A DNA stretch of 64,000 bases, from positions 124,001-188,000 of the forward strand of contig QKMZ01000005.1 in assembly GCA_003242885.1 (NCBI GenBank). Reading direction: 5' to 3'. Within the stretch, counting starts at the first letter, position 1. Each line of letters starts with the position of its first letter. This stretch comes from Candidatus Melainabacteria bacterium. Its GTDB lineage: Bacteria; Cyanobacteriota; Vampirovibrionia; Obscuribacterales; Obscuribacteraceae. Positions 17,714 to 27,509 of the stretch are shown piece after piece. A program made the position numbers and the translations under genes. The notes under the pieces were generated by a model. The model was not told where the DNA came from and made no database searches. It worked only from the letters and a program-made list of their open reading frames with translations.

Positions 17714-18475
17714 CTAATGATGATCAGAAATAGTTTCAATGGAAGTAGCAGTTGCTGCTGCTTTCTTTTTCTTGCGTGTGCTGGCGAGGTTTAAGGTCTC
17801 GACAAAAATCGAGAATGCCATCGCCGCGTAAATGTAGCCTTTGGAAATGTGGTGACCAAGGCCTTCTCCCGCGAGGGTGATGCCAATGAGAAGAAGGAAG
17901 CTCAGCGCCAACATTTTTACGGTTGGATTACGATGAATAAAGTCACTCACAGCACCGGCGAAGATCATCATGATGACGACTGATATCATCACGGCGAGAA
18001 CCATGACCCAGAGCTGGTCTACCATGCCGACTGCGGTTATGACAGAATCGAGCGAGAATACAATGTCTAAAATAACAATCTGAACAAGAACACCGGAGAA
18101 AGATATCTTGCCTTTAGTTTTGAGCTCTTCCTCCTCCAGATTTTCAATCTTATCGTGAATCTCTTTGGTTGCTTTGTAGACAAGGAAAGCACCACCACCA
18201 ATGAGAACCAAATCGCGACCTGAAAAACCATGATTCATCAATTCGAACAACGGTTCTTTTAGCGACATTACCCAAGACAAAGAAAACAGCAATCCGATCC
18301 GCGTGAACATCGCTAAAGCCAGACCTACAAGCCTTGCTTTCTTCCTTTGCGACTCAGGTAAGCGTGATGAAAGGATCGAGATGAAAATGATGTTGTCGAT
18401 ACCCAGAACAATTTCCATCAGCGTGAGCGAGAGCAGCGCTGCTGCTATCTCTGTGTCGATCAGCAAGTTTTCCAA
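17714..18475 (-). CDS. TerC-family integral membrane protein
   Basis: The start is TTG with GGGAG eight bases upstream. The protein has seven or so hydrophobic helices. It carries the TerC hallmarks: LTLMEIVLGIDNIIFISILS, with the acidic residue pair in membrane segment 1 (E and D), and IVILDIVFSLDSVITAVGM, the second acidic repeat. A basic loop RKKARLVG and a charged C-terminal tail (RKKKKAAAT) flank the helices. TerC proteins are linked to tellurite resistance and, more generally, to Mn2+ export during metallation of exported proteins. At 253 residues it is a standard YoaE/TerC-type length without a CBS domain. It is convergent with the emfourin-like gene. Confidence 0.92.
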   Translation of the reverse strand: MENLLIDTEIAAALLSLTLMEIVLGIDNIIFISILSSRLPESQRKKARLVGLALAMFTRIGLLFSLSWVMSLKEPLFELMNHGFSGRDLVLIGGGAFLVYKATKEIHDKIENLEEEELKTKGKISFSGVLVQIVILDIVFSLDSVITAVGMVDQLWVMVLAVMISVVIMMIFAGAVSDFIHRNPTVKMLALSFLLLIGITLAGEGLGHHISKGYIYAAMAFSIFVETLNLASTRKKKKAAATATSIETISDHH

Positions 18476-18616
18476 ACTGATTGCTCCCTGTGTTCATCGT
18501 GCTAAAAAAGCGCCTAAGTTTAGACGAACCTCAATTTTCTTACCACTATTATGCAAGCAAGCTTAATAACTGATTGCCGAATCCAGCTATTGAAGTTGAG
18601 ATTGAAGTTGTATCTA

Positions 18617-19861
18617 TTAGACGTTTAGTTGTGGGAAAGTGCCCGTCCAAGGACCAGGATTTACTTCCTCTTCTTGCATGCGATGGTATTGAATGAGTGC
18701 CTGCTCGATGGTCAACCGGTCATCGCGGAAGAATTTGTACGCCATTGCGGCGCGCTGGACGGACGTCATTTGCTTGTCAGTGAGAAAGCCAGAACGTTGC
18801 AAAATCTCTTTCACGTCCGGGTGAATGCGTTCTGCCGATGGCGCCGCGAAGTGAAAGTTGGTCCGCAACTCTTGCCAGGTTTCGTCTAACTGGCTGTCAA
18901 TTTCCGGCGTTTGCTCCGCTTGTTTTGGAGTGCGATCGGCCGCTTTCGGCACGCAATTTGTCAATTTTAGAAACGATGAGAAAGGGACTGTCGATTTTTG
19001 CATCGCCGGCATTTGAGTCAAAGTGCCAGTGCGTTCGTCATCTTCACTCTTTGACAAAAGTTTTTTGAGCTGATTCAGACCTTGGTTGAAACTGATCTTG
19101 TTGGTGCGAATCATGTGTTGAACTTCAAGAGCCGCATGCACTTCATATGGTTTTATCAGATTTAGCGATGTGAGTGCTTCGCCTAAAAACTTTCCTTCCG
19201 CGCTGGACATGATGAGCGCGTATTCAACGTCCTTCTCGGAGATCAGACCAGCCATGCTGAGCAATTGACCTAATTGCGTACGTTGCTCCATCAGCGATTG
19301 GCTCACGTTTGAAATCACTGCGTTGTTTCGCCGTGCAGAATAAAGCTGGTTGATAGCTTCTTCGCGCGACATAGTTCCGGCGCGAACATGTGCTTGTAGC
19401 TTGAGCGCGACGTCGATGACGTCCGTAGGTACATCGGCGAGATTTGAAACAACTCTTCCCAGCGGCAGTCCCGTGGCTTTTGCACATGCAAGACGCGATT
19501 TCAGGAGGTCTCGATTGAGTGTCTCGCTCTCAATGAGCAGTTCTCCCAGACGGCAACGCTTTTTCGACCCAACCTCGATTCCCAAAAGATCTAGAGCCAG
19601 ATTGAATTGAATGCGTTTTCTTATGACGACAGCCATAGCTTCACGCGCGTGTTGCGGCAGTATGACCGAATCCCGAAGCAGAGCTTGCGCAGTGACTGCA
19701 TTGTGAAGCAGCTCCAAGTCTACGGCGTCGTGCATTCTCAGCGCCAACCCTAAAGGCAGGGACAGCTTGTGCGCGTCAGTAAGCGCTGCGTTTCTGTCTT
19801 TTTCAGAAACGAGCTGCCACTGGACCAACAGTTCTCCAATAGGAGGTGTTGATTTGTCCAT
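18617..19861 (-). CDS. MshEN-like tandem-repeat protein, paralogue B
   Basis: The ATG at 19861 is chosen over a TTG at 19912 because it makes the N-terminus align exactly with the paralogue at 10445-11674 (MDKSTPPIGELLVQWQL versus MANTNSLLGELLVDWQL). The 414 residues again contain about three MshEN-type units, the clearest being QLGQLLSMAGLISEKDVEYA with its LGEALTSLNLIK second half, and helices such as ISFNQGLNQLKKL. The last ~65 residues repeat the conserved end: SGFLTDKQMTSVQRAA, RLTIEQALIQYHRMQ and NPGPWTGTFPQL. No catalytic domain or membrane segment is visible. It is probably a cytoplasmic adaptor or sensor family found more than once in this genome; ligand binding is untested. Confidence 0.65.
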   Translation of the reverse strand: MDKSTPPIGELLVQWQLVSEKDRNAALTDAHKLSLPLGLALRMHDAVDLELLHNAVTAQALLRDSVILPQHAREAMAVVIRKRIQFNLALDLLGIEVGSKKRCRLGELLIESETLNRDLLKSRLACAKATGLPLGRVVSNLADVPTDVIDVALKLQAHVRAGTMSREEAINQLYSARRNNAVISNVSQSLMEQRTQLGQLLSMAGLISEKDVEYALIMSSAEGKFLGEALTSLNLIKPYEVHAALEVQHMIRTNKISFNQGLNQLKKLLSKSEDDERTGTLTQMPAMQKSTVPFSSFLKLTNCVPKAADRTPKQAEQTPEIDSQLDETWQELRTNFHFAAPSAERIHPDVKEILQRSGFLTDKQMTSVQRAAMAYKFFRDDRLTIEQALIQYHRMQEEEVNPGPWTGTFPQLNV

Positions 19862-20058
19862 GAGTTTAGGTCTGGGTTCTTGCTGCAAGGGGTGGGACTT
19901 CCGGGACTCCAATATTTCTATTATGCCCGAATTGGACGCCCAAAAGTCGGTCGGCGCTGCAAATCACAGTGTGGCACGGGTTTGCAGTCGCGCGGCCGAA
20001 GTAAAACCACGCCAAGCGGCGGATTATCCTGTTTTCAACTGATTCTTATGGACCTGAG

Positions 20059-21894
20059 CTACTTGATGCTGTCCTTGAGAGCCTTCTGCTGCGTGAGGAA
20101 TTCCTCTGGCAGGCTGTCTTTCAGCATGTCGAACAATTCTTTATGGCTTTCGAGCTCCTGCTGCCAGAGATTGGCATCAACCTTGACCAGCTTGTCGAAG
20201 TCTTCTTGGCTTACTGATTCCAAACCGCAGAAGTCCAGATCTCCTTTCGTAGGGATCCAGCCGAGCGCCTCCTTGCGCGCTCCGACTTTACCTTCGATGC
20301 GCTCGAACATCCACTTGATCACGCGCATATTCTCGCCAAAACCAGGCCAGAGGAATTCGCCCTTGGAGCCTTTGAGGAACCAATTGACATTGAAGATCTT
20401 CGGTTGCGTTTTGACCTTTTCGCCCATCTTGAGCCAGTGTCTGAAGTAGTCACCCATGTTGTAACCGCAGAAAGGCAGCATGGCCATTGGGTCGCGGCGG
20501 ACTGCGCCAATTTTTCCTTCGGCTGCTGCGGTTTGCTCAGAGCCCATGGTTGCTGCCATGTAAACACCATGCAACCAGGAGAATGCTTCTGTGACCAGTG
20601 GAATGGTGGTGCAGCGGCGTCCACCGAAGATGAATGCGGATATTGGCACGCCTTGCGGGTTGTCCCAGTTCTCATCCAATGATGGGCACTGGCTGGTCGG
20701 CACAGTGAAACGAGCATTCGGGTGAGCTGCCGGACGACCGCAGTCTTTGGTCCATGGCTTTCCTTGCCAATCAAGCAATTCTTCCGGTGTTTCGTCCGTC
20801 ATGCCTTCCCACCACACATCGCCGTCTTTGGTGAGTGCGACGTTGGTGAAGACGCAGTTTTCCTTCATCGTGAGCATGGCATTCGGATTTGTTTTCTCCG
20901 AAGTGCCAGGAGCGACGCCGAAATATCCGGCTTCCGGGTTGATAGCGTAGAAGCGTCCATCTTTGCCGGGCTTGATCCAGGCGATATCGTCGCCGATGGT
21001 TGTGACTTTCCAACCCTTCACGCCTGCGGGCGGAATGAGCATTGCAAGATTGGTTTTGCCGCAAGCGCTCGGGAATGCTGCTGCGAAATACTTCTTCTGA
21101 CCTTCTGGTGATTGAATGCCCATAATGAGCATGTGCTCGGCCAGCCAGCCATCTTCTTTTCCCATCGTCGAAGCGATGCGCAAAGCGAAGCACTTCTTGC
21201 CAAGCAGCGCATTGCCGCCGTATCCCGAGCCGTAAGACCAGATCTCGCGGGTTTCTGGGAAATGAACAATGTACTTGGTGTCGCGATTGCACGGCCAGCT
21301 CACGTCTGGTTGACCAGCTTCGAGCGGCATGCCGACGGAATGCAAGCACTGTACGAAATTGCCGTTCGCTCCGAGCATGTCGATTGCCGCTTTGCCCATG
21401 CGAGTCATTGTCCGCATGCTCACAACTACATAGGGCGAGTCGGTGATTTCAACACCGATTTGCGAAAGTGGCGAACCGATTGGTCCCATCGAGAATGGCA
21501 CTACATACATGGTGCGTCCGCGCATGCAACCGGTGAAGAGTGGGGTGAGCTTTTCTTTGGCGACTGCTGGAGCCATCCAGTTGTTGTTGGGTCCGGCGTT
21601 TTCTTTAGAATCGCTGCAAACAAAAGTCCGATCCTCGACTCTTGCGACATCTGACGGATCGGACCAGGCGAGATAGCTGTTGGGACGTTTGTCCGGATTG
21701 AGGCGAAGCAATTTGCCTTCGGCGACCATCTGGGTGCACAGGCGGTCTGATTCTTCTTTCGAACCGTCGCACCAAACAATGCGATCCGGTTGGCACATCG
21801 CAGCCATTTTTTCTACCCAGGCGAGTAGGGCTCGGTTCTCAACCTTGTAGCCACTGACTATCGATATTTTTGACAGGTTTGCGGTTGTGGGCAT
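20059..21894 (-). CDS. pckG: Phosphoenolpyruvate carboxykinase (GTP)
   Basis: The enzyme converts oxaloacetate and GTP to phosphoenolpyruvate, CO2 and GDP, the entry step of gluconeogenesis. The ATG at 21894 follows GAGG and gives 611 residues, the usual length for the GTP class; an in-frame extension to 22083 is not typical family sequence. Clear motifs are [17 protein letters not shown], the kinase-1a loop [12 protein letters not shown], and [13 protein letters not shown], with [20 protein letters not shown] after it. The GTP-class C-terminus includes [20 protein letters not shown] and NWFLKG. An organism with this gene can make sugars from C4 acids, consistent with heterotrophic metabolism. 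It is divergent from the small gene at 22368. Confidence 0.97.
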   Translation of the reverse strand: MPTTANLSKISIVSGYKVENRALLAWVEKMAAMCQPDRIVWCDGSKEESDRLCTQMVAEGKLLRLNPDKRPNSYLAWSDPSDVARVEDRTFVCSDSKENAGPNNNWMAPAVAKEKLTPLFTGCMRGRTMYVVPFSMGPIGSPLSQIGVEITDSPYVVVSMRTMTRMGKAAIDMLGANGNFVQCLHSVGMPLEAGQPDVSWPCNRDTKYIVHFPETREIWSYGSGYGGNALLGKKCFALRIASTMGKEDGWLAEHMLIMGIQSPEGQKKYFAAAFPSACGKTNLAMLIPPAGVKGWKVTTIGDDIAWIKPGKDGRFYAINPEAGYFGVAPGTSEKTNPNAMLTMKENCVFTNVALTKDGDVWWEGMTDETPEELLDWQGKPWTKDCGRPAAHPNARFTVPTSQCPSLDENWDNPQGVPISAFIFGGRRCTTIPLVTEAFSWLHGVYMAATMGSEQTAAAEGKIGAVRRDPMAMLPFCGYNMGDYFRHWLKMGEKVKTQPKIFNVNWFLKGSKGEFLWPGFGENMRVIKWMFERIEGKVGARKEALGWIPTKGDLDFCGLESVSQEDFDKLVKVDANLWQQELESHKELFDMLKDSLPEEFLTQQKALKDSIK

Positions 21895-22367
21895 CTGAAC
21901 CTCGAAGCTCCTTTTGATGTCTTTTTCAAGCACTGGTGTATCTCCCTGGTCGTAAATGCGCGCTTTCAAATGACAAGAAACCCGCCGGCTAGATTCCCAT
22001 TGGATCCACCCAGGCGTACATAGTTTTTTGTAAAACTGAACTGTCTGAAAAGTCCGACAGCGGTCTTGAAAGCACCGGGTCAATTATCTCATTGAAACCG
22101 TAATAAGAACTGTAACTAAGGTACTCTTAGCCTTTGCTCTTGTTAATTGCATTTCTTTAGCAGGGACGGGGCGATCTGGTGTTTTGACTGCGCAATTTTG
22201 GGCGAGCTAAAGGTCTGTTTCAATGCTTTCCGGGCTGAGCGCCGTTTGGCTTTAAGGCGGCTTGGAAAAGACTGTTGAATTGAACAGTTACCTGCTGGCT
22301 GATTTTTCCTATTGTGAGTGCATCGACCAGCGAGTCGGTTCTCTCTCTCCCCCCGAGGAACGCTTCT

Positions 22368-22709
22368 ATGTCTAACCCATTCGAATTCAACCGTGGCGAC
22401 AATCTGAAGTTTGATGCAAAACATGCAATCGATGATGCAGCGCATCTCGGCGGTCAAATCTGGCATGACATGAAGAGTGAAGGACCTAAAATCGTTGACT
22501 ATGTGACTAAGACACCGGCTGTCGCCGACACTGCAGGCGCACTCTGTTCGCTGGCTATTGTGCTCGCACCAGAGGCTCCACCCGCCGCAATCGCCCTTGG
22601 GACATTGGGTGTGACAATGTTCGGCGCAAAAGCTGTATACGATATCGCTGAACCGGCGATTAAGAAAGCCGGTGAAGCTTACTTGAAATTCCAAACGTTG
22701 GGTCAGTAA
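22368..22709 (+). CDS. Small hypothetical protein with a hydrophobic centre
   Basis: The ATG at 22368 follows GAGGAA at seven bases; an ATG at 22314 adds a poor extension. The 113-residue product begins with a polar MSNPFEFNRGDNLKFDAKHA and has an Ala/Pro-rich hydrophobic middle, around SLAIVLAPEAPPAAIALGTL, that could span a membrane or pack as a helical hairpin. It ends with an amphipathic helix (IKKAGEAYLKF). I recognise no family. A strong terminator follows 41 bases after the stop, so it is probably a single-gene transcript. It is divergent from pckG. Confidence 0.6.
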   Translation: MSNPFEFNRGDNLKFDAKHAIDDAAHLGGQIWHDMKSEGPKIVDYVTKTPAVADTAGALCSLAIVLAPEAPPAAIALGTLGVTMFGAKAVYDIAEPAIKKAGEAYLKFQTLGQ

Positions 22710-22750
22710 CACAAAGTTTTAGGGGAGCTAGAAAGCCCAAAGCCGCAAGC

Positions 22751-22786
22751 GAAGCCGCCATGAAAATGGTGGCTTCGTTGTTTTTT
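22751..22786 (+). terminator. Rho-independent terminator
   Basis: An 11-bp stem (GAAGCCGCCAT / ATGGTGGCTTC, one G-U pair) closes a GAAA tetraloop and is followed by GTTGTTTTTT. It ends the transcript of the small gene at 22368-22709. Confidence 0.88.
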
Positions 22787-22917
22787 GAAAAAAACGCACC
22801 GTCCATGACACCATTTTGCCACGCGTAAAAAAATGCGGGAAGCGGCTAAAATAGTGGAATGAGCTTTTCATCCGGAGCATTGTTGTTTTTATTCGAAAGT
22901 TAGTTGCAATCGGCGCT

Positions 22918-23760
22918 TTGGGTGCTGTCATATGTTTTCCTCTTACAGCTTGCGCAACAGAAAAAGCGAAGCCTGGGACTTTTTTGCAGGGGCGTATAGA
23001 ACAAGTTGCCGCCAGCAATGAGTTGTCCAAGATCGTGCTGTACAGACAAAGTCCCAAACTCGATAAGCGGTCCTCTCTTAAGACTTCTTCCGCGGTTACG
23101 AGCTACCCTTCTTACCTTGTTGGTCGTTGGGGTGGGAATCTCAAAAATGTCTGGACTGTTAATGCTCCGAATATTACAAATCAGCTGCCACAGTATCGGG
23201 TCGGCAATATCGGCACCGTTGTGATGCATTTCGACAAAGTCGGCAGCCAGGTAAAACTCTTGCCGACCGTAATTTTTTTTCCGGTTGAAGAAGTGCCAGT
23301 GTCTCAGTCGGCAATCAACACAACCGAAATACAAGCTGATTCGATCGAAGCTTTCAAAAAGCGAACACTCGCAAGTGGCATATTGCGCGGAGTTCCAACG
23401 TTGCCATTGGCGAAATTCAGCGGCGAAGGTCTAACCGGTCGCAAATTCGAATCTCGCATACTCCATGATTCAATCCAAGTGCTAAAGCCCGGTGTCGTAG
23501 AGCAAGACGTTGTGATTGGTGAGTGGAAGGACGGAGCTTTCTTTAACTACCGAGAATTCGTCTCGCGCTTTACCTGGTACGGTCCCGACAAAATTTACGC
23601 TCAGGTGTTAATAGCCAACTTCGCAGACGGCCGTCAGGCGATTTCCAAGACGCTTCTGGAAGGATGGATGAGTAGTAATTGGAGACCCGTCGCCGAGAAC
23701 ATCGCCAGTCGTCTCCAGACGACCTGGGATGAGGTCGTCAGACGCGATGGCATTGAATGA
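22918..23760 (+). CDS. Putative lipoprotein of unknown function
   Basis: The listed start is TTG 22918, but the frame stays open back to a TAG at 22852. Reading from an ATT at 22891 gives (M)RKLVAIGALGAVICFPLTAC, an ideal lipoprotein signal with lipobox LTAC, while the TTG start loses the positive n-region. The true start may therefore be the rare ATT codon, or an undetected alternative. The rest of the chain, about 250 residues, is soluble and rich in beta-type sequence (YLVGRWGGNLKNVWTV, VVMHFDKVGSQVKLLPTVIF) and has no family I can name. GRWGG... and repeated W and Y suggest a surface-exposed fold. No close gene partner. Confidence 0.6.
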   Translation: MGAVICFPLTACATEKAKPGTFLQGRIEQVAASNELSKIVLYRQSPKLDKRSSLKTSSAVTSYPSYLVGRWGGNLKNVWTVNAPNITNQLPQYRVGNIGTVVMHFDKVGSQVKLLPTVIFFPVEEVPVSQSAINTTEIQADSIEAFKKRTLASGILRGVPTLPLAKFSGEGLTGRKFESRILHDSIQVLKPGVVEQDVVIGEWKDGAFFNYREFVSRFTWYGPDKIYAQVLIANFADGRQAISKTLLEGWMSSNWRPVAENIASRLQTTWDEVVRRDGIE

Positions 23761-23967
23761 TTTACATCTCTGCCGCGGGAACTTTCGAAAGTCACGAGGG
23801 TCGTGCAAATCCGACCAGAAATGCTTTACCGCGGTATGGGTAGGCGAATGACATTTCTTGCAGGTCAAAGAATTTGTTTTGGGCCTAGTATTTGAACCTA
23901 GAACAATTGCAAAGTAAGATCCTTTCAGCAGTCGGTAGAATAAGTAAGTAATGGAAACCCTTGGTGC
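23761..23967. other. Intergenic upstream region of the hybrid kinase
   Basis: These 207 bases precede the hybrid kinase gene. They contain the palindrome ACCGCGGT (23828-23835). The same 13-base context recurs at 29556-29568 after the convergent kinase gene, but a match of this length can arise by chance in 64 kb. No promoter or terminator was assigned. Confidence 0.25.
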
Positions 23968-26900
23968 ATGAAGCTCACAACTCGAATAACCCTTGTTTTT
24001 CTCTTGGCGGTGCTGGCGATTGTTGTCAGTGCGTGGGTTTCGCACGGAAATACCGAGAAGGTGAACGAAACCCGGTATTGGGTTGAGCATACGCAAGTTG
24101 TAATTGGTCGCCTGGACCGCCTCTACATGCTGGTCAAGGAGGCGGAAACATCTGTGCGCGGCGTCCTCGTCACTCGCAATGAGAGAATGTCGACCTTCTA
24201 CGAAAGTGCGAAATCCGAAATTCAGGCGACATACGAAGAACTGAAGATTCTTACCGCTGACAACCCGAAGCAAATCGAACGCTTAGCTCGCTTTAAGTCT
24301 TTGCTTGATTCCCGCATTGGCGAATGGACTGATTTCATGAGCCATTCTGGCTCTGTAGGAAGTCCTTCGTGGCGGTCGACGCTGGAAAAGTCTTTTGAGA
24401 GCCAATATGCCGGCAAGTTAAAAGACGTGATTGGCGAAATGAAGGACGACGAGCAGGCTCTTCTCAAGGTGCGTACTCACGATGCTCTTCGCAGTGTTGA
24501 ATCGAGCCAACAAATCACCTTTCTTCTAACGGCCATTCTAGTTGGCGTATTGGGCGGAATCTCCGTAATGGTAGTCATGTCAATGAACAAGGCTATCAGC
24601 GCGCTTCTTGAAGGCACGAAGCGGATTGGTGATGGAAATTACGATCATCGTATCGACCTTAAGAGTAATGATGAATTCGGTACTCTGGCGGCGTCTTTCG
24701 ATGCGATGGCTGCTCGCGTCGAGCAATTTAATTTGGAGCAATCAGACAAGAATTGGATCAAGAAAAACATCAATAATTTAGGTTTGATTCTGCAAGGACA
24801 GCGCGATTTTGAAAAAGCTGGAACCCTCATTCTTAACAATCTGGCACCAGTGGTGGAGGCAAAGCAAGCTGCGCTTTATTGCGTCGACACTGAGAGAAAG
24901 GACAATACGCTCTTTCTTATTGCCAGTTTTGCATGCGGTAAGGATAGCGGAATTCCGCTCACGGTGCAGTTTGGAGACGGCTCGATTGGACAGGCTGCCA
25001 TAGCCAAACAAAAGGTTCATTTAGATGGAATCGGGGTTGACTCATTTAGAATCAAGTCTGCGCTGCTTAACACTACAGCCGCCGATGTCTACATTCTGCC
25101 GTTACTTTTCGAAGGGGTTGTACACGGCGTTATAGAACTTGCATCGGATAAGAAATTCCCCGAGCGAGCCGTCTTATTGATGGACGAGTTGAGTGGTCTG
25201 CTTGGCGTAGTTTTCAATTCGATTTCGGCGAATCTTGTCACAGAACGCCTCCTCGATGAATCTCGCCAGCTTAATGAAGAACTCCGTTTGCAACAGGAAG
25301 AGTTAGAAGCGCAAGCAGAAGAACTAGAGACGCAACAAGAAGAATTGCGTCACGTAAATGAAGAGATGCGACAAAAGCAAGACGCGCTAGAAGAGCAGAA
25401 CGTACTCATCTTGGAGAAAAATATCGAGCTAGAGGGTATGCGCCAAAGCCTCGAGGATAAGGCTCAGCAACTGGCGATTTCTTCTAAGTACAAGTCGGAA
25501 TTCTTGGCTAACATGTCACACGACTTGCGCACGCCACTCAATTCATTGCTCATATTTTCCGAATTGCTTTCCGACAATGAAGAAGGCAATTTGAATGAAA
25601 CTCAAGTCGATTTTGCCAAGAACATCAATATGGCTGGCAAAACTCTTCTTACCTTAATTGACGACATTCTCGACCTCTCTAAGATTGAGGCGGGGCGAGT
25701 TAATCCTGATATAAAAAACGTCGAGCTTGCAGACGTTTTATTGGATATTGAAAGAAGCTTTAGAAAAGTTGCTGAAGGCAAGAAGATACATTTTGATTTA
25801 AAACTCGCTCCTGATACGCCGAAGCTGATGCGTACCGATGAGCGCCGGTTGCTGCAATTGTTGAACAACCTGCTCAGCAATGCGTTTAAGTTCACAGAGA
25901 GAGGCAGTGTTTCGCTCGCCATTGATAGAAGTAAGGCGACTGAAGGCAATGGTCACGAAGGCGATTTCGTCACATTCTCTGTTATAGACACCGGCATCGG
26001 TATTGCACCAGAGCAGCAAGCGCTGGTCTTTGAAGCCTTTCACCAGGCCGACTCGTCATCAACCAGAAAGTTTGGTGGAACCGGGCTTGGGCTGTCGATT
26101 TGTCGTGAATTGTCGGCTCTTTTAGGTGGCTGGGTCGAGGTGAAGAGCGAACTAAACAAAGGCAGTACATTCACGTTGCATTTGCCTGTCGCCTACAAAG
26201 GAAAAATCGAGCCGCGTCGTCGAAGTTTGACTACCCCTGTCGTATCCGAGCGACCTGAATCTGCTGTCGAAGACAGAGAGAATGAGGCCTTTCTATACGC
26301 AGATGTTCCTGACGATCGAATGAATATAAATGAGGGCGATAGAGTCATGCTTATCATTGAGGATGATAAGCCATTTGCTACGATGCTCCTGGATTTGGCA
26401 CGGAAAAACAAATTCAAAGGTGTCGTTTCAGTGCGCGGCAAAGACGGATTGATTCTCGCTCGTCGATTGCTGCCTGACGCGATTACACTAGATTTGAAAC
26501 TGCCGGATATGGAAGGCTGGGTAGTGCTCGACCAGCTGAAAAACAACAGCGAGACTCGTCATATTCCGGTCCATATAATTTCGGCATCCAACGAGCAGCA
26601 TCGCGGGCTCAGCCTCGGGGCCATCGGTTATCTGGAGAAGCCGGTGACACTGTCGACGTTAAACGATGCGATTGAAAAAATTCGGCATTACTTTGATAAG
26701 CAGACCGGTACCGTCTTGATTGCGGAATCTGATCGCGCCTTGCGCGAGAGTCTGGTTGAGCTTCTAGAAAACGGCGATTTCAATATTGAGTCTGTTGACC
26801 ATGGTGAAGCGGCGATTAAATCCTGGGGAAGCAAACCTTACGATTGTTCGATCATCAACATGAATTTGAGTGATATGGACGGCTTGACGCTGGCCAGAAA

Positions 26901-27507
26901 ATTCTTCGCCAGCAATTACACCCATCCGCTGCTCGTTTTCAGCAATCATGGATTGTCTGAAGGTGAAAAAGCTGAATTAGAGGCGCTCGGGCGCATCAAC
27001 ATTGTAAAAGACATTGACTCGCCTGAACGATTGCTGAGCGAAGTCGGACTATTTTTGCATCGTGTCGAAACAAAATTGCCTATGGCCAAACAGCAATTGG
27101 TTACGAAGGTGCGCCAGGATGACAATGCTCTTGTCGGTCGAAAGCTGCTCATCGTGGATGATGATCCGCGAAACGTCGACGCTCTCGCTTCGCTTTTGAA
27201 GAAGTATCAGATGAGTCTCGTCACTGCCGAAAATGGCAGAGACGCGCTTGAAAAACTCGATAAGCATAAAGATGTTGACGTCATTTTGATGGACATCATG
27301 ATGCCGGAGATGGACGGTTATGAAGCTATGCGCGAAATTAGGGCTAAGCGTGAATTTGCGTCGCTTCCGATCATTGCAGTTACTGCAAAAGCGATGCAGG
27401 GTGACCGGGTTAAATGCCTTGAAAGCGGTGCTTCTGATTACATCACAAAGCCAGTAGACCGCTCCCAGCTTCTGTCACTCCTTAGAGTCTGGCTCTACAA
27501 AGCCTAA
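23968..27507 (+). CDS. Hybrid sensor histidine kinase: CHASE3-HAMP-GAF-HisKA-HATPase-three receivers
   Basis: A signal-anchor helix (residues ~8-25) starts a CHASE3-type sensor with the typical RGVLVT; a second membrane helix near 175-195 leads into HAMP (ISALLEGTKRIGDGNYDHRI). Then come GAF (~265-420), a Gln/Glu-rich coiled coil, HisKA with FLANMSHDLRTPLNS (phospho-His) and HATPase with NNLLSNAFKFT, DTGIGI and GGTGLGLSIC. The C-terminus has three receivers: the first (~790-900) with LDLKLPDMEG and EKP, the second (~918-1025) with SIINMNLSD, where Asn replaces the phospho-acceptor Asp, and the third (~1055-1175) canonical (IVDDDP, LMDIMMPEMDG, TKP). It is a full phosphorelay kinase, membrane-anchored. 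CheR follows after two bases, so the two probably act together. Confidence 0.93.
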   Translation: MKLTTRITLVFLLAVLAIVVSAWVSHGNTEKVNETRYWVEHTQVVIGRLDRLYMLVKEAETSVRGVLVTRNERMSTFYESAKSEIQATYEELKILTADNPKQIERLARFKSLLDSRIGEWTDFMSHSGSVGSPSWRSTLEKSFESQYAGKLKDVIGEMKDDEQALLKVRTHDALRSVESSQQITFLLTAILVGVLGGISVMVVMSMNKAISALLEGTKRIGDGNYDHRIDLKSNDEFGTLAASFDAMAARVEQFNLEQSDKNWIKKNINNLGLILQGQRDFEKAGTLILNNLAPVVEAKQAALYCVDTERKDNTLFLIASFACGKDSGIPLTVQFGDGSIGQAAIAKQKVHLDGIGVDSFRIKSALLNTTAADVYILPLLFEGVVHGVIELASDKKFPERAVLLMDELSGLLGVVFNSISANLVTERLLDESRQLNEELRLQQEELEAQAEELETQQEELRHVNEEMRQKQDALEEQNVLILEKNIELEGMRQSLEDKAQQLAISSKYKSEFLANMSHDLRTPLNSLLIFSELLSDNEEGNLNETQVDFAKNINMAGKTLLTLIDDILDLSKIEAGRVNPDIKNVELADVLLDIERSFRKVAEGKKIHFDLKLAPDTPKLMRTDERRLLQLLNNLLSNAFKFTERGSVSLAIDRSKATEGNGHEGDFVTFSVIDTGIGIAPEQQALVFEAFHQADSSSTRKFGGTGLGLSICRELSALLGGWVEVKSELNKGSTFTLHLPVAYKGKIEPRRRSLTTPVVSERPESAVEDRENEAFLYADVPDDRMNINEGDRVMLIIEDDKPFATMLLDLARKNKFKGVVSVRGKDGLILARRLLPDAITLDLKLPDMEGWVVLDQLKNNSETRHIPVHIISASNEQHRGLSLGAIGYLEKPVTLSTLNDAIEKIRHYFDKQTGTVLIAESDRALRESLVELLENGDFNIESVDHGEAAIKSWGSKPYDCSIINMNLSDMDGLTLARKFFASNYTHPLLVFSNHGLSEGEKAELEALGRINIVKDIDSPERLLSEVGLFLHRVETKLPMAKQQLVTKVRQDDNALVGRKLLIVDDDPRNVDALASLLKKYQMSLVTAENGRDALEKLDKHKDVDVILMDIMMPEMDGYEAMREIRAKREFASLPIIAVTAKAMQGDRVKCLESGASDYITKPVDRSQLLSLLRVWLYKA

Positions 27508-27509
27508 TT

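Noticed and set aside
20059..22083. Longer pckG frame starting at 22083
   Set aside because: The extra 63 residues do not resemble the enzyme family; the ATG at 21894 has a ribosome site and gives the normal length.
23766..23900. Minus-strand frame with CKKCH reminiscent of a c-type haem site
   Set aside because: It lies within a long shadow frame that also covers parts of two plus-strand genes; no start, ribosome site or further cytochrome features.
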